A DNA stretch of 64,000 bases, taken from positions 1 to 64,000 of the forward strand of contig JAMLHR010000007.1 in NCBI GenBank assembly GCA_023957015.1. Direction: 5' to 3'. The position numbers and the translations under genes are program-made. The notes below the pieces were generated by a model. The model was not told the DNA's origin. It saw only the letters and a list, made by a program, of their open reading frames with translations, and did not search any database. Below, one piece after another: positions 17,351-26,425 of this stretch; the first letter of the stretch is position 1; each line of letters opens with the position of its first letter. This DNA is from Thermomicrobiales bacterium (GTDB taxonomy: Bacteria > Chloroflexota > Chloroflexia > Thermomicrobiales > UBA6265).

Positions 17351-19822
17351 ATGGATTCTATCGGAACCGTACGTATCGCCAGTATCGCAGAAGAGATGCG
17401 GCAATCGTACCTTGATTATGCAATGAGTGTCATCATTCAGCGTGCCCTTCCGGACGCGCGTGATGGCCTGAAGCCGGTCCACCGCCGCGTGCTCTACGCG
17501 ATGAACGAGATGGGCCTGCGATCGAATACTCGCTATCGCAAGAGCGCTGGTATCGTCGGCGAAGTGATTAAGAGCTACCACCCCCATGGTGACCAGGCCG
17601 CCTATGACACCCTAGTACGTATGGCGCAGGATTTCTCGCTGCGATACCCGCTGGTCGATGGACAGGGCAACTTCGGTTCGGTAGATGGCGATAGCGCTGC
17701 TGCCATGCGATACACGGAAGCCAAGCTGACGCCGATCGCCGATGAAATGATGTTGGATATCGACAAGAACACCGTCGATATGATCCCCAACTACGACAAC
17801 TCCATGATGCAGCCAGCGGTACTCCCCGCTCGCGTACCGAACCTGCTCATCAATGGCAGCTCCGGTATCGCTGTTGGTATGGCCACTAACATCCCATCTC
17901 ACAATCTCGGTGAGATCTGCGATGCGGTTGCCGCTCTGATTGAGAACCCGGATATCACGCTGGAAGAGCTGCTCGAGATCGTTCCTGGTCCAGACTTCCC
18001 CACCGGCGGTACCATCCTCGGTCGCGAAGGGATTCAGGCGGCCTATGCCACTGGCCGCGGTCGCGTGGTCATGCGCGCCAAAGCCTTCACGGAGGAGCAG
18101 GATCGCGGTGGTCGCTTCCAGATCGTCGTCACCGAGCTTCCCTATCAGGTCAACAAGGCAAATCTGCTCGAGAAGATCGCGGACATGGTTCGCGAGGGCA
18201 AACTGGACGGCATCAGCGGTCTGCGCGACGAGAGTGACCGCAACGGGATGCGCATGGTCATTGAGCTCAAGCGCGATGCCCAGCCAATCAAGGTGCTCAA
18301 TAACCTCTTCAAGCACACCCAGTTGCAGCAGACGTTCGGTGTCAACATGCTGGCGTTGGTGGAAAACGGTACGCAACCACGCGTGCTCACACTCAAACGC
18401 GCGCTGAATGAGTTTGTCAGTCATCGCCAGGTGGTAATCACGCGCCGTACTGAGTTCGAGCTTGATCGAGCCCGGCGCCGCGCCCACATCCTCGAAGGCC
18501 TCAAAATCGCGCTGGATAATATCGACGAGGTCATCGCTACGATTCGTCGATCCCGCGACACGGAAACCGCGCGAAAGAACCTCATGCGAGGGTTCAAACT
18601 CAGCGAACTCCAGGCACAGGCGATCCTGGATATGCGTCTCGCCCGTTTGGCCGCTCTTGAGCGCCAGAAGATCGAGGCGGAGTACAAAGAGGTCCTGGCA
18701 ACCATCGAGTACCTGGAAGGGCTCCTGGCGCATCCTGAGCGCATTCTCGGGCTTATCAAGGATGATATGGCCGATCTGAAGGCACGTTTCGGTGACGCCC
18801 GTCGTACGCGCATCCAGGATGTCTCCGGCAGCATGTCGGTTGAGGATCTGATCCCTGAAGTTGATGTCCTGGTAACGATCACCGATCGTGGTTACATCAA
18901 GCGCGTCACCAGTGACGTCTACCAGCCGCAAGGCCGCGGTGGACGAGGCAAGATCGGTGCAACCACGCGTGAGGAAGATCAGGTCAAGGACATCGTCAGT
19001 GCCAACACCATGGATTCATTGCTCGTATTCACGAATCGTGGCCGCGTTTACCAGATGAAGGTGCACGAGCTGCCGGACTCCGGTCGCACGAACAAGGGTC
19101 TACCGATCCAGAACGTCGTCAATATGCTGCCGGATGAGTCCGTTGCGACGATGATGCCGATCCGCGACTTCGATCAGAGCCAGTACCTCTTCTTCGCCAC
19201 TCGTCGCGGTACGGTGAAGCGTGTCAGTCTGGAGCAGTTCAAGGCAGTACGCTCGAACGGACTCATCGCGATCACACTCGATCCCGACGATGAGTTGGCA
19301 TGGGTGCGGCAGACAGACGGCAAGAGCGATGTGATTCTCGTCACCACCGGCGGTCAGGCGATTCGATTCAAGGAGACCGACGTCCGGCCCATGGGTCGAC
19401 CAGCGGCTGGTGTCATCGGCATCCGCATGGATGCAGGTGATCACGTGGTCGCCTTCGAGGCGATTGAGCCGGATCACGATCTGCTCGTCGTCGCTGAGCT
19501 TGGTCTCGGCAAGCGCACGGATATCGAGGAGTACCGATCACAAGGTCGGGGCGGTAAGGGCATCCAGGCGATGCGCCTGACAGCTCGTACCGGCAAGATC
19601 GCGGGTGCGGTGATGGTACATGAAGACGACACCGTGGTGATGATGAACTCCGCCGGAGTCGTCATCAAGATGGCGGCCTCCAGTATCCGGCGCATCGGTC
19701 GTACCACCCAAGGTGTGCGATTGCAGCGACTCGAGGAGAACCAAACCATCCGCTCCGTCACCGCTGAGGAGCCGAAGGATCCCGCCGCCGCAGCTCGCCT
19801 GGCGGAACTGCCGGACGAGTAA
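17351..19822 (+). CDS. gyrA: DNA gyrase subunit A
   Basis: Breakage-reunion subunit of gyrase; introduces negative supercoils with GyrB. Seen in 823 residues: winged-helix region [13 protein letters not shown], the catalytic Tyr121 in [11 protein letters not shown], and a C-terminal beta-pinwheel. The GyrA box reads QGRGGRG in the first blade (Gly where most have Arg or Lys), with a second QGRGGKG later, which favours GyrA over ParC. In the quinolone region the sequence is [11 protein letters not shown]: Gln82 stands at the position of E. coli Ser83, while the Asp87 equivalent is kept. GAGG precedes ATG 17351. gyrB is not in the window. Confidence 0.96.
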   Translation: MDSIGTVRIASIAEEMRQSYLDYAMSVIIQRALPDARDGLKPVHRRVLYAMNEMGLRSNTRYRKSAGIVGEVIKSYHPHGDQAAYDTLVRMAQDFSLRYPLVDGQGNFGSVDGDSAAAMRYTEAKLTPIADEMMLDIDKNTVDMIPNYDNSMMQPAVLPARVPNLLINGSSGIAVGMATNIPSHNLGEICDAVAALIENPDITLEELLEIVPGPDFPTGGTILGREGIQAAYATGRGRVVMRAKAFTEEQDRGGRFQIVVTELPYQVNKANLLEKIADMVREGKLDGISGLRDESDRNGMRMVIELKRDAQPIKVLNNLFKHTQLQQTFGVNMLALVENGTQPRVLTLKRALNEFVSHRQVVITRRTEFELDRARRRAHILEGLKIALDNIDEVIATIRRSRDTETARKNLMRGFKLSELQAQAILDMRLARLAALERQKIEAEYKEVLATIEYLEGLLAHPERILGLIKDDMADLKARFGDARRTRIQDVSGSMSVEDLIPEVDVLVTITDRGYIKRVTSDVYQPQGRGGRGKIGATTREEDQVKDIVSANTMDSLLVFTNRGRVYQMKVHELPDSGRTNKGLPIQNVVNMLPDESVATMMPIRDFDQSQYLFFATRRGTVKRVSLEQFKAVRSNGLIAITLDPDDELAWVRQTDGKSDVILVTTGGQAIRFKETDVRPMGRPAAGVIGIRMDAGDHVVAFEAIEPDHDLLVVAELGLGKRTDIEEYRSQGRGGKGIQAMRLTARTGKIAGAVMVHEDDTVVMMNSAGVVIKMAASSIRRIGRTTQGVRLQRLEENQTIRSVTAEEPKDPAAAARLAELPDE

Positions 19823-19845
19823 CCGGCAGCTAACGATAGAAACCG

Positions 19846-19879
19846 GAGAGGGGCTCGCCGATGTTGGCGAGCCTCTCTC
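19846..19879. terminator. Terminator between gyrA and the convergent membrane-protein gene
   Basis: Arms of 14 bases (GAGAGGGGCTCGCC and its near-complement, one G-T pair), six-base loop, followed by a pyrimidine-rich run TCTCTTT. Confidence 0.75.
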
Positions 19880-19911
19880 TCTCTTTGAGGCAAGATCGGA
19901 CGAAATCGTCT

Positions 19912-21231
19912 CTACGTTCTCATCCGGAGTCGAATGGTCGGTGACTGCTCCTCGCCATATCGCACCAGATCGCGCACGGATCGAACCCAGGCCGCCAGAT
20001 TCGGCATGGCGATGGTAAGACCGACGGTCACAGCAAGCACAACGAAGAACAGCAACTTGGAGGCCGCACCGGCACCGGTTGGGAAGATCGGGACACTATC
20101 CGAGAGCGGCAGCACCAGGAACTCGATCGCGATCGCGATCGGGGCGACCAGCATCGGATACGAACCAGGCAGCATGCTGGCAACCACCGTCAGTACACTC
20201 GAGACGATATAGACGATTGCGGCGATGATCAGAGCCGTGCGCAAGCTCACGATCTCGGTGGCACCGGCGAAGAATGGCACCAGCATCGCGGTTGGCAGGA
20301 AGAGGATACCCGCATACTCGGGATCATCCTGACTCATCCAAGCCGCAGCCAGCGCGAGTGCCACGAGAAGCACGACGACCGCTAATGTCGAAATGAGCGG
20401 CATGGTTAGCGTGCCATTCCCCCACCCCACAAACGGTACCCGGAGGTAACTCTGACGCACGATGAGAAGCGGATAGAACACACCCACCGAGGCGAGATTG
20501 ATCAACGCCCAACGTCGCCAGAGCGGATGCACGATGCCATCGGCAAGGAAATACAGCAACACCGATGGCGTGAGCACGATCAGTGCCCAGATTCCTTCCA
20601 GGAAGGGCAAACGCTCGATCGTGACAATACCAAATAACAGCGAGAACGCCATGACCGCGGTCGGCACGATCTGCTCAAGCACCTGACGGAACGATGGCAA
20701 CACCATCGGCGACCATCCCCAGGCGCCGTTGCTGTGGCGATGGTGCGTACGTCGCGGTTGGGAGGGATCAACTTCGGTGACGGTATCAGCGGTAACAGCG
20801 CTCATCTGTACCGAGGTATCCACCACTCGATCCCGACGTGATGGCTTGCGCCTGACAGACGGAGCGGGTGCTGGTTCCGGCGTCACGACTTTATCGATGT
20901 CGTAGACGATCTCCATGCGTTCCTGCGACGTCACCTCTTGGCGCCCCGAACGAGCACCACCCAGTCGATTGCCACGACGCGGCCTCGATGGGACCGGAGC
21001 GGGAATCTCGTTCGATTGGGACGGAAGTTCCGAGAACCGGCTTCCGACTACCAGATCGCCAGGTGTTGTTTGGTTGCGGAAATCCGCTTCGAGCGTGCTT
21101 GCTTCGAAGTAATCAAACGACGAGGAATCCTGTACCGGTGGGTAGAGATCGCTATCCCGCCCATAAGGATCGCCAGGTAGGTCAGGCAGAAATCTATGCG
21201 GTTGACGATCGTTGCCATGATACTCAGGCAC
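19912..21231 (-). CDS. Hypothetical membrane protein with a long disordered N-terminus
   Basis: Family not recognised. GTG at 21231 is chosen because CAGGAG lies nine bases upstream; the TTG at 21261 has no ribosome-binding site. In about 439 residues: roughly 185 polar, Pro/Arg/Ser-rich residues with several RRR and KPSRRDR clusters, then a hydrophobic domain with about seven or eight membrane helices. Short charged loops include MSQDDPEY and HPLWRRW. It ends in a basic tail. The arrangement suggests a cytosolic, possibly regulated, disordered arm on a polytopic membrane protein. Convergent with gyrA; divergent from the MscS gene across 282 bases. Confidence 0.7.
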   Translation of the reverse strand: MPEYHGNDRQPHRFLPDLPGDPYGRDSDLYPPVQDSSSFDYFEASTLEADFRNQTTPGDLVVGSRFSELPSQSNEIPAPVPSRPRRGNRLGGARSGRQEVTSQERMEIVYDIDKVVTPEPAPAPSVRRKPSRRDRVVDTSVQMSAVTADTVTEVDPSQPRRTHHRHSNGAWGWSPMVLPSFRQVLEQIVPTAVMAFSLLFGIVTIERLPFLEGIWALIVLTPSVLLYFLADGIVHPLWRRWALINLASVGVFYPLLIVRQSYLRVPFVGWGNGTLTMPLISTLAVVVLLVALALAAAWMSQDDPEYAGILFLPTAMLVPFFAGATEIVSLRTALIIAAIVYIVSSVLTVVASMLPGSYPMLVAPIAIAIEFLVLPLSDSVPIFPTGAGAASKLLFFVVLAVTVGLTIAMPNLAAWVRSVRDLVRYGEEQSPTIRLRMRT

Positions 21232-21513
21232 GGACAAGGGCTCCTGACGGTTGCGGGACAATCAATATTCAACGTGCGGGCTGAAAGCGATTGTTCGCCG
21301 GAGTTGCTATTTCCAGTGGACGCAAGCAAGCACAGATGCTTCTCACGATCCACATCTGTGTCCAGTGTACCGACCGCTATCACCCATTTCCAGCGTGGTT
21401 ATCGGGGTTTTCCGCAAATGTAGGCTGAGAACGGACGTTTTGTCCGTGCACTGCGATGATGTAAACTGCGTACGAACATATGCACGTACGAGCAATCTCG
21501 GGGAGACACTCAA

Positions 21514-22299
21514 TTGCTGGCAAACGGAGCCAATCAAGTTCTCGATGAAGTCGTCGCCTTTCTGATCGGCGCAGGTCGCGTTGTGCTCGTTTTCGCGTTC
21601 TCACTCAGCATCGCCTGGCTTATCAATCGCTTGATGAACAAGCGCCTCAAGGAAATGCCTCTCATCACCCGCTACGGTAAGAACGGATCGATGTTCGCGT
21701 TCCGGATCGTTACCGCCACGGTGTACATCATCGCCTTCCTCACGGCCCTCTCTCGCCTCGGTGTAGATACCAGCGGTATCCTCACACTCGCATCCGCCTT
21801 CACCGTCGCTATCGGTCTCTCTATGCAGGACGTCATGCGGAACCTGATCGCTGGCATGTATATGCTGGCCGAGAAGACATTCCAGGTCGGTGATCGCATC
21901 AAGATCCGCAATCTATCAGGTGTTGTCCAGGGTGTTGACGTCCGCACAACAATGATCCGTACCGATGAGGGTGCCTTGTTAATGGTGCCAAACCAGGTGA
22001 TGTTCACCGATGTGCTTCAGAACGAGACCCGCTTCAATCGTCGCGCCGCCCGTTACCAGATCGCCAGTAACTACTCGGGCGAGGAAATCGCCACGAAGGT
22101 GGACGAGGTCGTCCTCGGGCTAACCGGGGTGAAGGTCGTGAAGGACAGTCTGCAACTCGTTCAACACGATACCGAAACCAATAAATGGGATGTGCTGTTC
22201 ACGCTGAGCGGTCGTGAGGCGGCCACCGATCTGGAACTTGCCGATGCACTCATCAGTTCATTCCCTGACTGCACGATCGAACGAGTATCTGTAGCATGA
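21514..22299 (+). CDS. MscS-family small mechanosensitive channel
   Basis: Pressure-gated channel of the inner membrane. Seen in 261 residues: three membrane segments (about 15-38, 58-80, 85-110), the TM3 pore helix with LTLASAFTVAIGLSMQDVMRN, then the MscS beta domain with FQVGDRIKI and VPNQVMFTDVLQN. Starts at TTG 21514, eight bases after GGGGAG. Its stop overlaps the nadD start as ATGA. A possible promoter is TTGTCC (21440-21445) with TAAACT (21462-21467), spacing 16; the -35 lies within a small palindrome ACGGAC-GTTTT-GTCCGT. Confidence 0.92.
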   Translation: MLANGANQVLDEVVAFLIGAGRVVLVFAFSLSIAWLINRLMNKRLKEMPLITRYGKNGSMFAFRIVTATVYIIAFLTALSRLGVDTSGILTLASAFTVAIGLSMQDVMRNLIAGMYMLAEKTFQVGDRIKIRNLSGVVQGVDVRTTMIRTDEGALLMVPNQVMFTDVLQNETRFNRRAARYQIASNYSGEEIATKVDEVVLGLTGVKVVKDSLQLVQHDTETNKWDVLFTLSGREAATDLELADALISSFPDCTIERVSVA

Positions 22300-22898
22300 C
22301 GAATCGTATCGGTATTCTCGGCGGGACGTTCGATCCCATCCATATCGGCCATCTGGTGATGGCCAGCTATGCCATTGATGCGCTGGATCTGGACTCCGTC
22401 TGGTTCATGCCGGCGCAGAGTCCACCGCACAAAACCCAGGAGATAACGGCAACCGAACACCGTGTCGAGATGTGTCGACGCGCGGTGGCGCTAGATAGTC
22501 GCTTTGTGTTCAGCGATCTGGATCTGGGGAAATCGGGTCCGTCATATACCGCTGAGCTCCTCGAACGCATCCACCGTTTGCTCCCGGAGGCGGAGCTGGT
22601 CTTTCTCCTTGGTGCCGACTCGCTCAAGGGTCTACCAAACTGGCGCCAACCAGAGAAGATCATCGCGTTAGCGCAGATTGGCTGTGCCGAACGTCCCGGA
22701 ACCACCGTTGATGAACAGGTGCGATCGACAGTTCCCGGGTTGGCGGAGAGGTTACTTGAGTTTGACTCACCCTTAATCGAGCTTTCATCCACGGAAATCC
22801 GCACACGTCGGGCGAACTCGCTCTCTATCACTTACCTCGTCCCGGAATCGGTAGAAGATTACATCGTGGAGAACGGACTTTACCGTCCAGGCAGCTAA
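22296..22898 (+). CDS. nadD: Nicotinate-nucleotide adenylyltransferase
   Basis: Joins ATP and nicotinate mononucleotide to give deamido-NAD in NAD synthesis. Seen in 200 residues: the nucleotidyltransferase motif GILGGTFDPIHIGHL, FMPAQSPPHK for the substrate, and the late ISSTEIR-type motif (here LSSTEIRTRR). Length is typical. Overlaps the MscS gene by four bases, so it is translationally coupled. The usual neighbours rsfS and obgE are absent; an insertion sequence begins 16 bases after its stop. Confidence 0.95.
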   Translation: MTNRIGILGGTFDPIHIGHLVMASYAIDALDLDSVWFMPAQSPPHKTQEITATEHRVEMCRRAVALDSRFVFSDLDLGKSGPSYTAELLERIHRLLPEAELVFLLGADSLKGLPNWRQPEKIIALAQIGCAERPGTTVDEQVRSTVPGLAERLLEFDSPLIELSSTEIRTRRANSLSITYLVPESVEDYIVENGLYRPGS

Positions 22899-22914
22899 TT
22901 TCTTACCTTACCAC

Positions 22915-24051
22915 TGTATAGGTTCAGAGACATATGACCCCTGAGGTGGGCAGCAAATGAGGTGGCCATTCCCGTACGATGAGTGTGTTGCATTCACGTA
23001 TGAGAAAAGGACACCTCTATGCGCAAGTTTATCAGTTCACCCGGCTATCGAACCCACATGGCTGTGCCCAGGTGGATGCAGCGCGTGACAACCGCACTCC
23101 CACCAACGCTTTCTGATGAAGCCCGCATGCGACTGCACTGGGTCGATTTCTCCCACCAGCAGGGGGTGACCATGGCCGCGGCCGCGGCCATGGTCAGCGA
23201 ACGCACGATCAAGCGGTGGCGGCAGGCACTGAGGTTGCACGGACTCCAGGGACTGGAACCGAAATCTCGGGCACCAAAGCGGCATCGTGGCCCGCAGTGG
23301 ACGACAGCTGATGTGGAAGCGGTTCTTGTTGCGCGGAACAGTGAAGAAGGGCGTGGCAAGAGCAAGATCATCATTCAGGATCTGGTAGCGGCAACCGGAC
23401 GCATCCTGTCGGTCTCAACTGTTGGTCGTATTCTGGCCTACCTGAAACACCGGAGACGCATCCGGGAACCCCACCGGATCGTGACACGCCAGGTCCGGAA
23501 TCCGCGCCCGTACGGGATCCGTCGCCCGAAAGGCACACCACCGCCTACCCAGCCCGGTGATCTGATCCAGATCGATACCGTGCATCTCCGTCCGCTCCCG
23601 GGGGTGGAACTCCGCCAGTTCTCGGCCATCGATGTCGTCACCCGCATCTCAGTGACCGATGTCCGAACCACCGCCACTGCCCGGACGGCACGAGATCATC
23701 TCACCTTCCTGATCGAGAGTTTGCCCTTCCCGGTACGGACGATTCAGGTCGATGGGGGATCGGAGTTCATGGGCGAGTTTGAAGCGGCCTGTCAGGCGCG
23801 TGGGATCGTCTTGCACGTGCTCCCACCTCGCTCACCCAAGCTCAATGGTCGGGTTGAGCGCTTCAACCGAACCACGCGAGAGGAGTTCTGGGCGTGGTAT
23901 GAGGGCACAACCGATCTCCCCACCGTCCGGAAGGCCCTCCATCGCTGGACCAGCCGCTACAATGCCATCAGGAAGCACGCATCGCTCGGCTATGTCACAC
24001 CGCTCGATTCCCTGCTTTCCCTCCAGGGGTCATAAGTGCTGAACCTCTACA
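22915..24051 (+). mobile_element. Intact IS481-like insertion sequence
   Basis: Terminal inverted repeats at 22915-22942 and 24025-24051 both begin TGTA-AGGTTCAG and share TATGACCCCT; they differ by a few substitutions and one gap. ACCAC is duplicated immediately outside both ends (22910-22914 and 24052-24056). One complete transposase gene fills the element. Exact duplication plus an intact ORF points to a recent insertion. Confidence 0.93.
23019..24035 (+). CDS. IS481-like DDE transposase
   Basis: Catalyses cut and strand transfer of the surrounding element. Seen in 338 residues: an N-terminal helix-turn-helix (about 45-75, with MAAAAAMVSERTIKRWRQAL), a second winged region (about 95-145), and an rve integrase core with Asp186 (QIDTV), Asp245 (QVDGGSEF) and Glu280 (NGRVERF), giving a DD35E triad. 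All three residues are present. ATG 23019 follows AAAGGA at seven bases. The stop codon lies inside the right terminal repeat, as is common for compact IS. Confidence 0.95.
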   Translation: MRKFISSPGYRTHMAVPRWMQRVTTALPPTLSDEARMRLHWVDFSHQQGVTMAAAAAMVSERTIKRWRQALRLHGLQGLEPKSRAPKRHRGPQWTTADVEAVLVARNSEEGRGKSKIIIQDLVAATGRILSVSTVGRILAYLKHRRRIREPHRIVTRQVRNPRPYGIRRPKGTPPPTQPGDLIQIDTVHLRPLPGVELRQFSAIDVVTRISVTDVRTTATARTARDHLTFLIESLPFPVRTIQVDGGSEFMGEFEAACQARGIVLHVLPPRSPKLNGRVERFNRTTREEFWAWYEGTTDLPTVRKALHRWTSRYNAIRKHASLGYVTPLDSLLSLQGS

Positions 24052-24171
24052 ACCACTGCCATAAAACCGGGAAATATGGGATAGTTGGCACATTACCGTC
24101 ATGGTTCGTGGCACGTGCGTGGGCGCGTGCTTTTCCATGTATGTAAGTCCATTCCAAAGGGGAGGGATTGA

Positions 24172-26343
24172 GTGAACTACATGTTTCTCTATCTTGCACC
24201 GGTGGTGGTCTTTGGTCTGATCGGCATTGGCTTCGCCTGGTATATGGCGAAGGAAGTGCTGGCGTCTGACCAGGGCACAGCGGAGATGCAGGATATCTCG
24301 AATCGCATCTATCAAGGTGCGGTGGCGTATCTGACACGCCAGTACCAGACTATCTTCGCGCTTGCGCTGGTAGTTTCGGTGGTTATCGGCGGTTTGGTCT
24401 ATATGTTCGAACATGACCACAAGACCGCACGTGGAGTTATCACCGCTCTTGCATTCCTGGCAGGTGCGCTGCTCTCCGGTGTCTCCGGCATCATCTCGAT
24501 GTGGGTCGCCGTCAAGAGTAACGTTCGCGTGGCGGCTGGTGCGGTTAAGGGCACTGGTCCAGCGATGACCATCGCCATGCGCGGTGGTGCAGTCTCCGGT
24601 TTCCTGGTGATCGCTCTCGGTCTGCTGGGCCTCCTCGGTGTCTATGGCATCGTCTATCAGTTCGCCGAGTCCAGCCAGGGCTGGGCGACCGTCGCCGAAA
24701 CCCCGTTCTGGATCGTCGGCTTCGGCTTCGGTGCCAGCTTCGTTGCCCTCTTCGCCCAGCTCGGTGGTGGTATCTACACCAAGGCTGCCGATGTCGGTGC
24801 CGATCTGGTCGGTAAGGTCGAGGCGGGTATTCCCGAAGACGACCCGCGCAATCCGGCCGTTATCGCTGACCTCGTTGGCGACAACGTCGGCGACTGCGCT
24901 GGCCGCGGTGCGGATATCTTCGAAAGCTCGGCCGCCGAAATGACCGGTGCCATGATCCTGGGTGTTGCCTTGTTCAACGCATCCGGTGGTGCATCGAACG
25001 ACAAGAACATTATCTGGATCTTCTTCCCGCTGGTCCTGGCCGCCTTCGGTCTGTTGGCATCGATCATCGGTGTCTTCAGCGTCCGACCGCCGCAGATGAC
25101 CGAGAAGCCGATGGCGGAACTCAACAAGGGTTTCTACATCACAGCCGGTATCGCGGCTGTCATGCTTGTGGCCATCTGCCAGCTGCTGCCTTTCGGCAAG
25201 TGGGAGTTCGCCGCAGCTGGTCTGGTTGGTTTGGCGACATCCATCGCCTTCCTCTACATCACCCAGTACTACACCGAGAGCAACTTCCGCCCGGTGAAGA
25301 ACATCGCCGAGGCCAGCAAAACAGGACCGGCGACCAATATCATCAGCGGTATCTCGGTTGGTTTCGAAACCACCGGTCTCGCCGCGATCACGATCTGTAT
25401 CGCGCTGTTCACATCCTTCACGCTCGGTAAGGGCGTTGAGGGCTTCGATATGACCGTCGCCAACATTGAGGTCTCCTCCGGTATCTTCGGTACCGCTGTC
25501 GCCACGATGGGTATGTTGATGACCGCCGCCTACATCCTGGCGATGGACACCTTCGGTCCGATCACGGACAACGCCGGCGGTATCGTCGAGATGAGCGACG
25601 CTCCAGACGAGATTCGCGATGTCACAGACGCGCTGGATTCCGTTGGTAACACCACCAAGGCACTGACCAAGGGTTACGCCGTGGGTTCCGCCTCGCTGGC
25701 CGCATTCCTGCTCTTCTCGGCCTTCCTGGACGAAGTACAGCGGTTCAGTACCTCCGCCATTGATCGAGTCGTCAATCTGGCCGAGCCGAAGGTCTTCATT
25801 GGTGCCCTCATTGGTGCGGCACTGGTGTATGTCTTCTCCAGCTTCGCCATGAGCGCGGTCGGCCGTGCTGCCACCGATATGATCGAGGAGGTGCGGCGCC
25901 AGTTCCGCGCCGATCCGGGTATCATGCAAGGCACCAGCCAGCCGGATTACCGCGCCTGTGTCGATATCTCCGTGCGCTCAGCTCTGCGCGAGATGATCCT
26001 CCCGGGCAGTCTCGCCGTAGTTGTGCCGGTGATCGTTGGCGTGCTCCTCGGTTGGGAAGCCGCCGCAGGCATGCTGATGGTCGGCACGATCGTCGGTGTG
26101 TTGATGGCTCTCGTCATGAACAATGGCGGTGGTGCCTGGGACAATGCCAAGAAGTCCATTGAAGCTGGTCTCCTGACCGATGCCGATGGCAATGTGCTCG
26201 GCAAGGGCTCCGATGCCCATGCCGCCGCCGTTGTTGGCGACACCGTGGGCGATCCGTGGAAGGACACCGCTGGTCCCAGCCTGCACGTGCTCGTGAAGCT
26301 GCTGGCCACCATCACCCTGGTGTTGGCGCCGCTCTTCATCTAG
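24172..26343 (+). CDS. hppA: K+-independent membrane-bound proton-pumping pyrophosphatase
   Basis: Hydrolyses pyrophosphate and pumps H+ across the membrane. Seen in 723 residues, about 16 membrane helices: pyrophosphate-site motifs DVGADLVGKVE, DNVGDCAGRGAD and DTVGDPWKDTAGPS. The cation-dependence motif reads GNTTKALTKGYAVGSA, with Lys and Thr at the two positions that carry Ala and Gly in K+-dependent enzymes, so it should be K+-independent and H+-specific. GTG 24172 follows AAGGGGAGG at six bases. The IS481-like element sits 120 bases upstream and may have displaced or supplied its promoter. Confidence 0.95.
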   Translation: MNYMFLYLAPVVVFGLIGIGFAWYMAKEVLASDQGTAEMQDISNRIYQGAVAYLTRQYQTIFALALVVSVVIGGLVYMFEHDHKTARGVITALAFLAGALLSGVSGIISMWVAVKSNVRVAAGAVKGTGPAMTIAMRGGAVSGFLVIALGLLGLLGVYGIVYQFAESSQGWATVAETPFWIVGFGFGASFVALFAQLGGGIYTKAADVGADLVGKVEAGIPEDDPRNPAVIADLVGDNVGDCAGRGADIFESSAAEMTGAMILGVALFNASGGASNDKNIIWIFFPLVLAAFGLLASIIGVFSVRPPQMTEKPMAELNKGFYITAGIAAVMLVAICQLLPFGKWEFAAAGLVGLATSIAFLYITQYYTESNFRPVKNIAEASKTGPATNIISGISVGFETTGLAAITICIALFTSFTLGKGVEGFDMTVANIEVSSGIFGTAVATMGMLMTAAYILAMDTFGPITDNAGGIVEMSDAPDEIRDVTDALDSVGNTTKALTKGYAVGSASLAAFLLFSAFLDEVQRFSTSAIDRVVNLAEPKVFIGALIGAALVYVFSSFAMSAVGRAATDMIEEVRRQFRADPGIMQGTSQPDYRACVDISVRSALREMILPGSLAVVVPVIVGVLLGWEAAAGMLMVGTIVGVLMALVMNNGGGAWDNAKKSIEAGLLTDADGNVLGKGSDAHAAAVVGDTVGDPWKDTAGPSLHVLVKLLATITLVLAPLFI

Positions 26344-26374
26344 CGCGCAAGCCACAGCAGAACGTATTACAGTT

Positions 26375-26407
26375 ACCGGGAGTCAATGACTCCCGGTTCT
26401 GTTTTTT
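26375..26407 (+). terminator. hppA terminator
   Basis: Arms ACCGGGAGTCA and its complement (26375-26396) followed by TTCTG and a T6 run at 26402-26407. Classic intrinsic terminator. Confidence 0.88.
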
Positions 26408-26425
26408 CGCGATGACAAGGTTCCC

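Noticed and set aside
17612-18931. 439-codon open frame on the minus strand
   Set aside because: Antisense to gyrA; composition shadow of the GyrA coding strand.
23995-25929. 644-codon open frame on the minus strand
   Set aside because: Antisense to hppA, which has complete family motifs. The frame is His/Gln/Asp/Thr-rich low-complexity sequence, a shadow of biased codon use.
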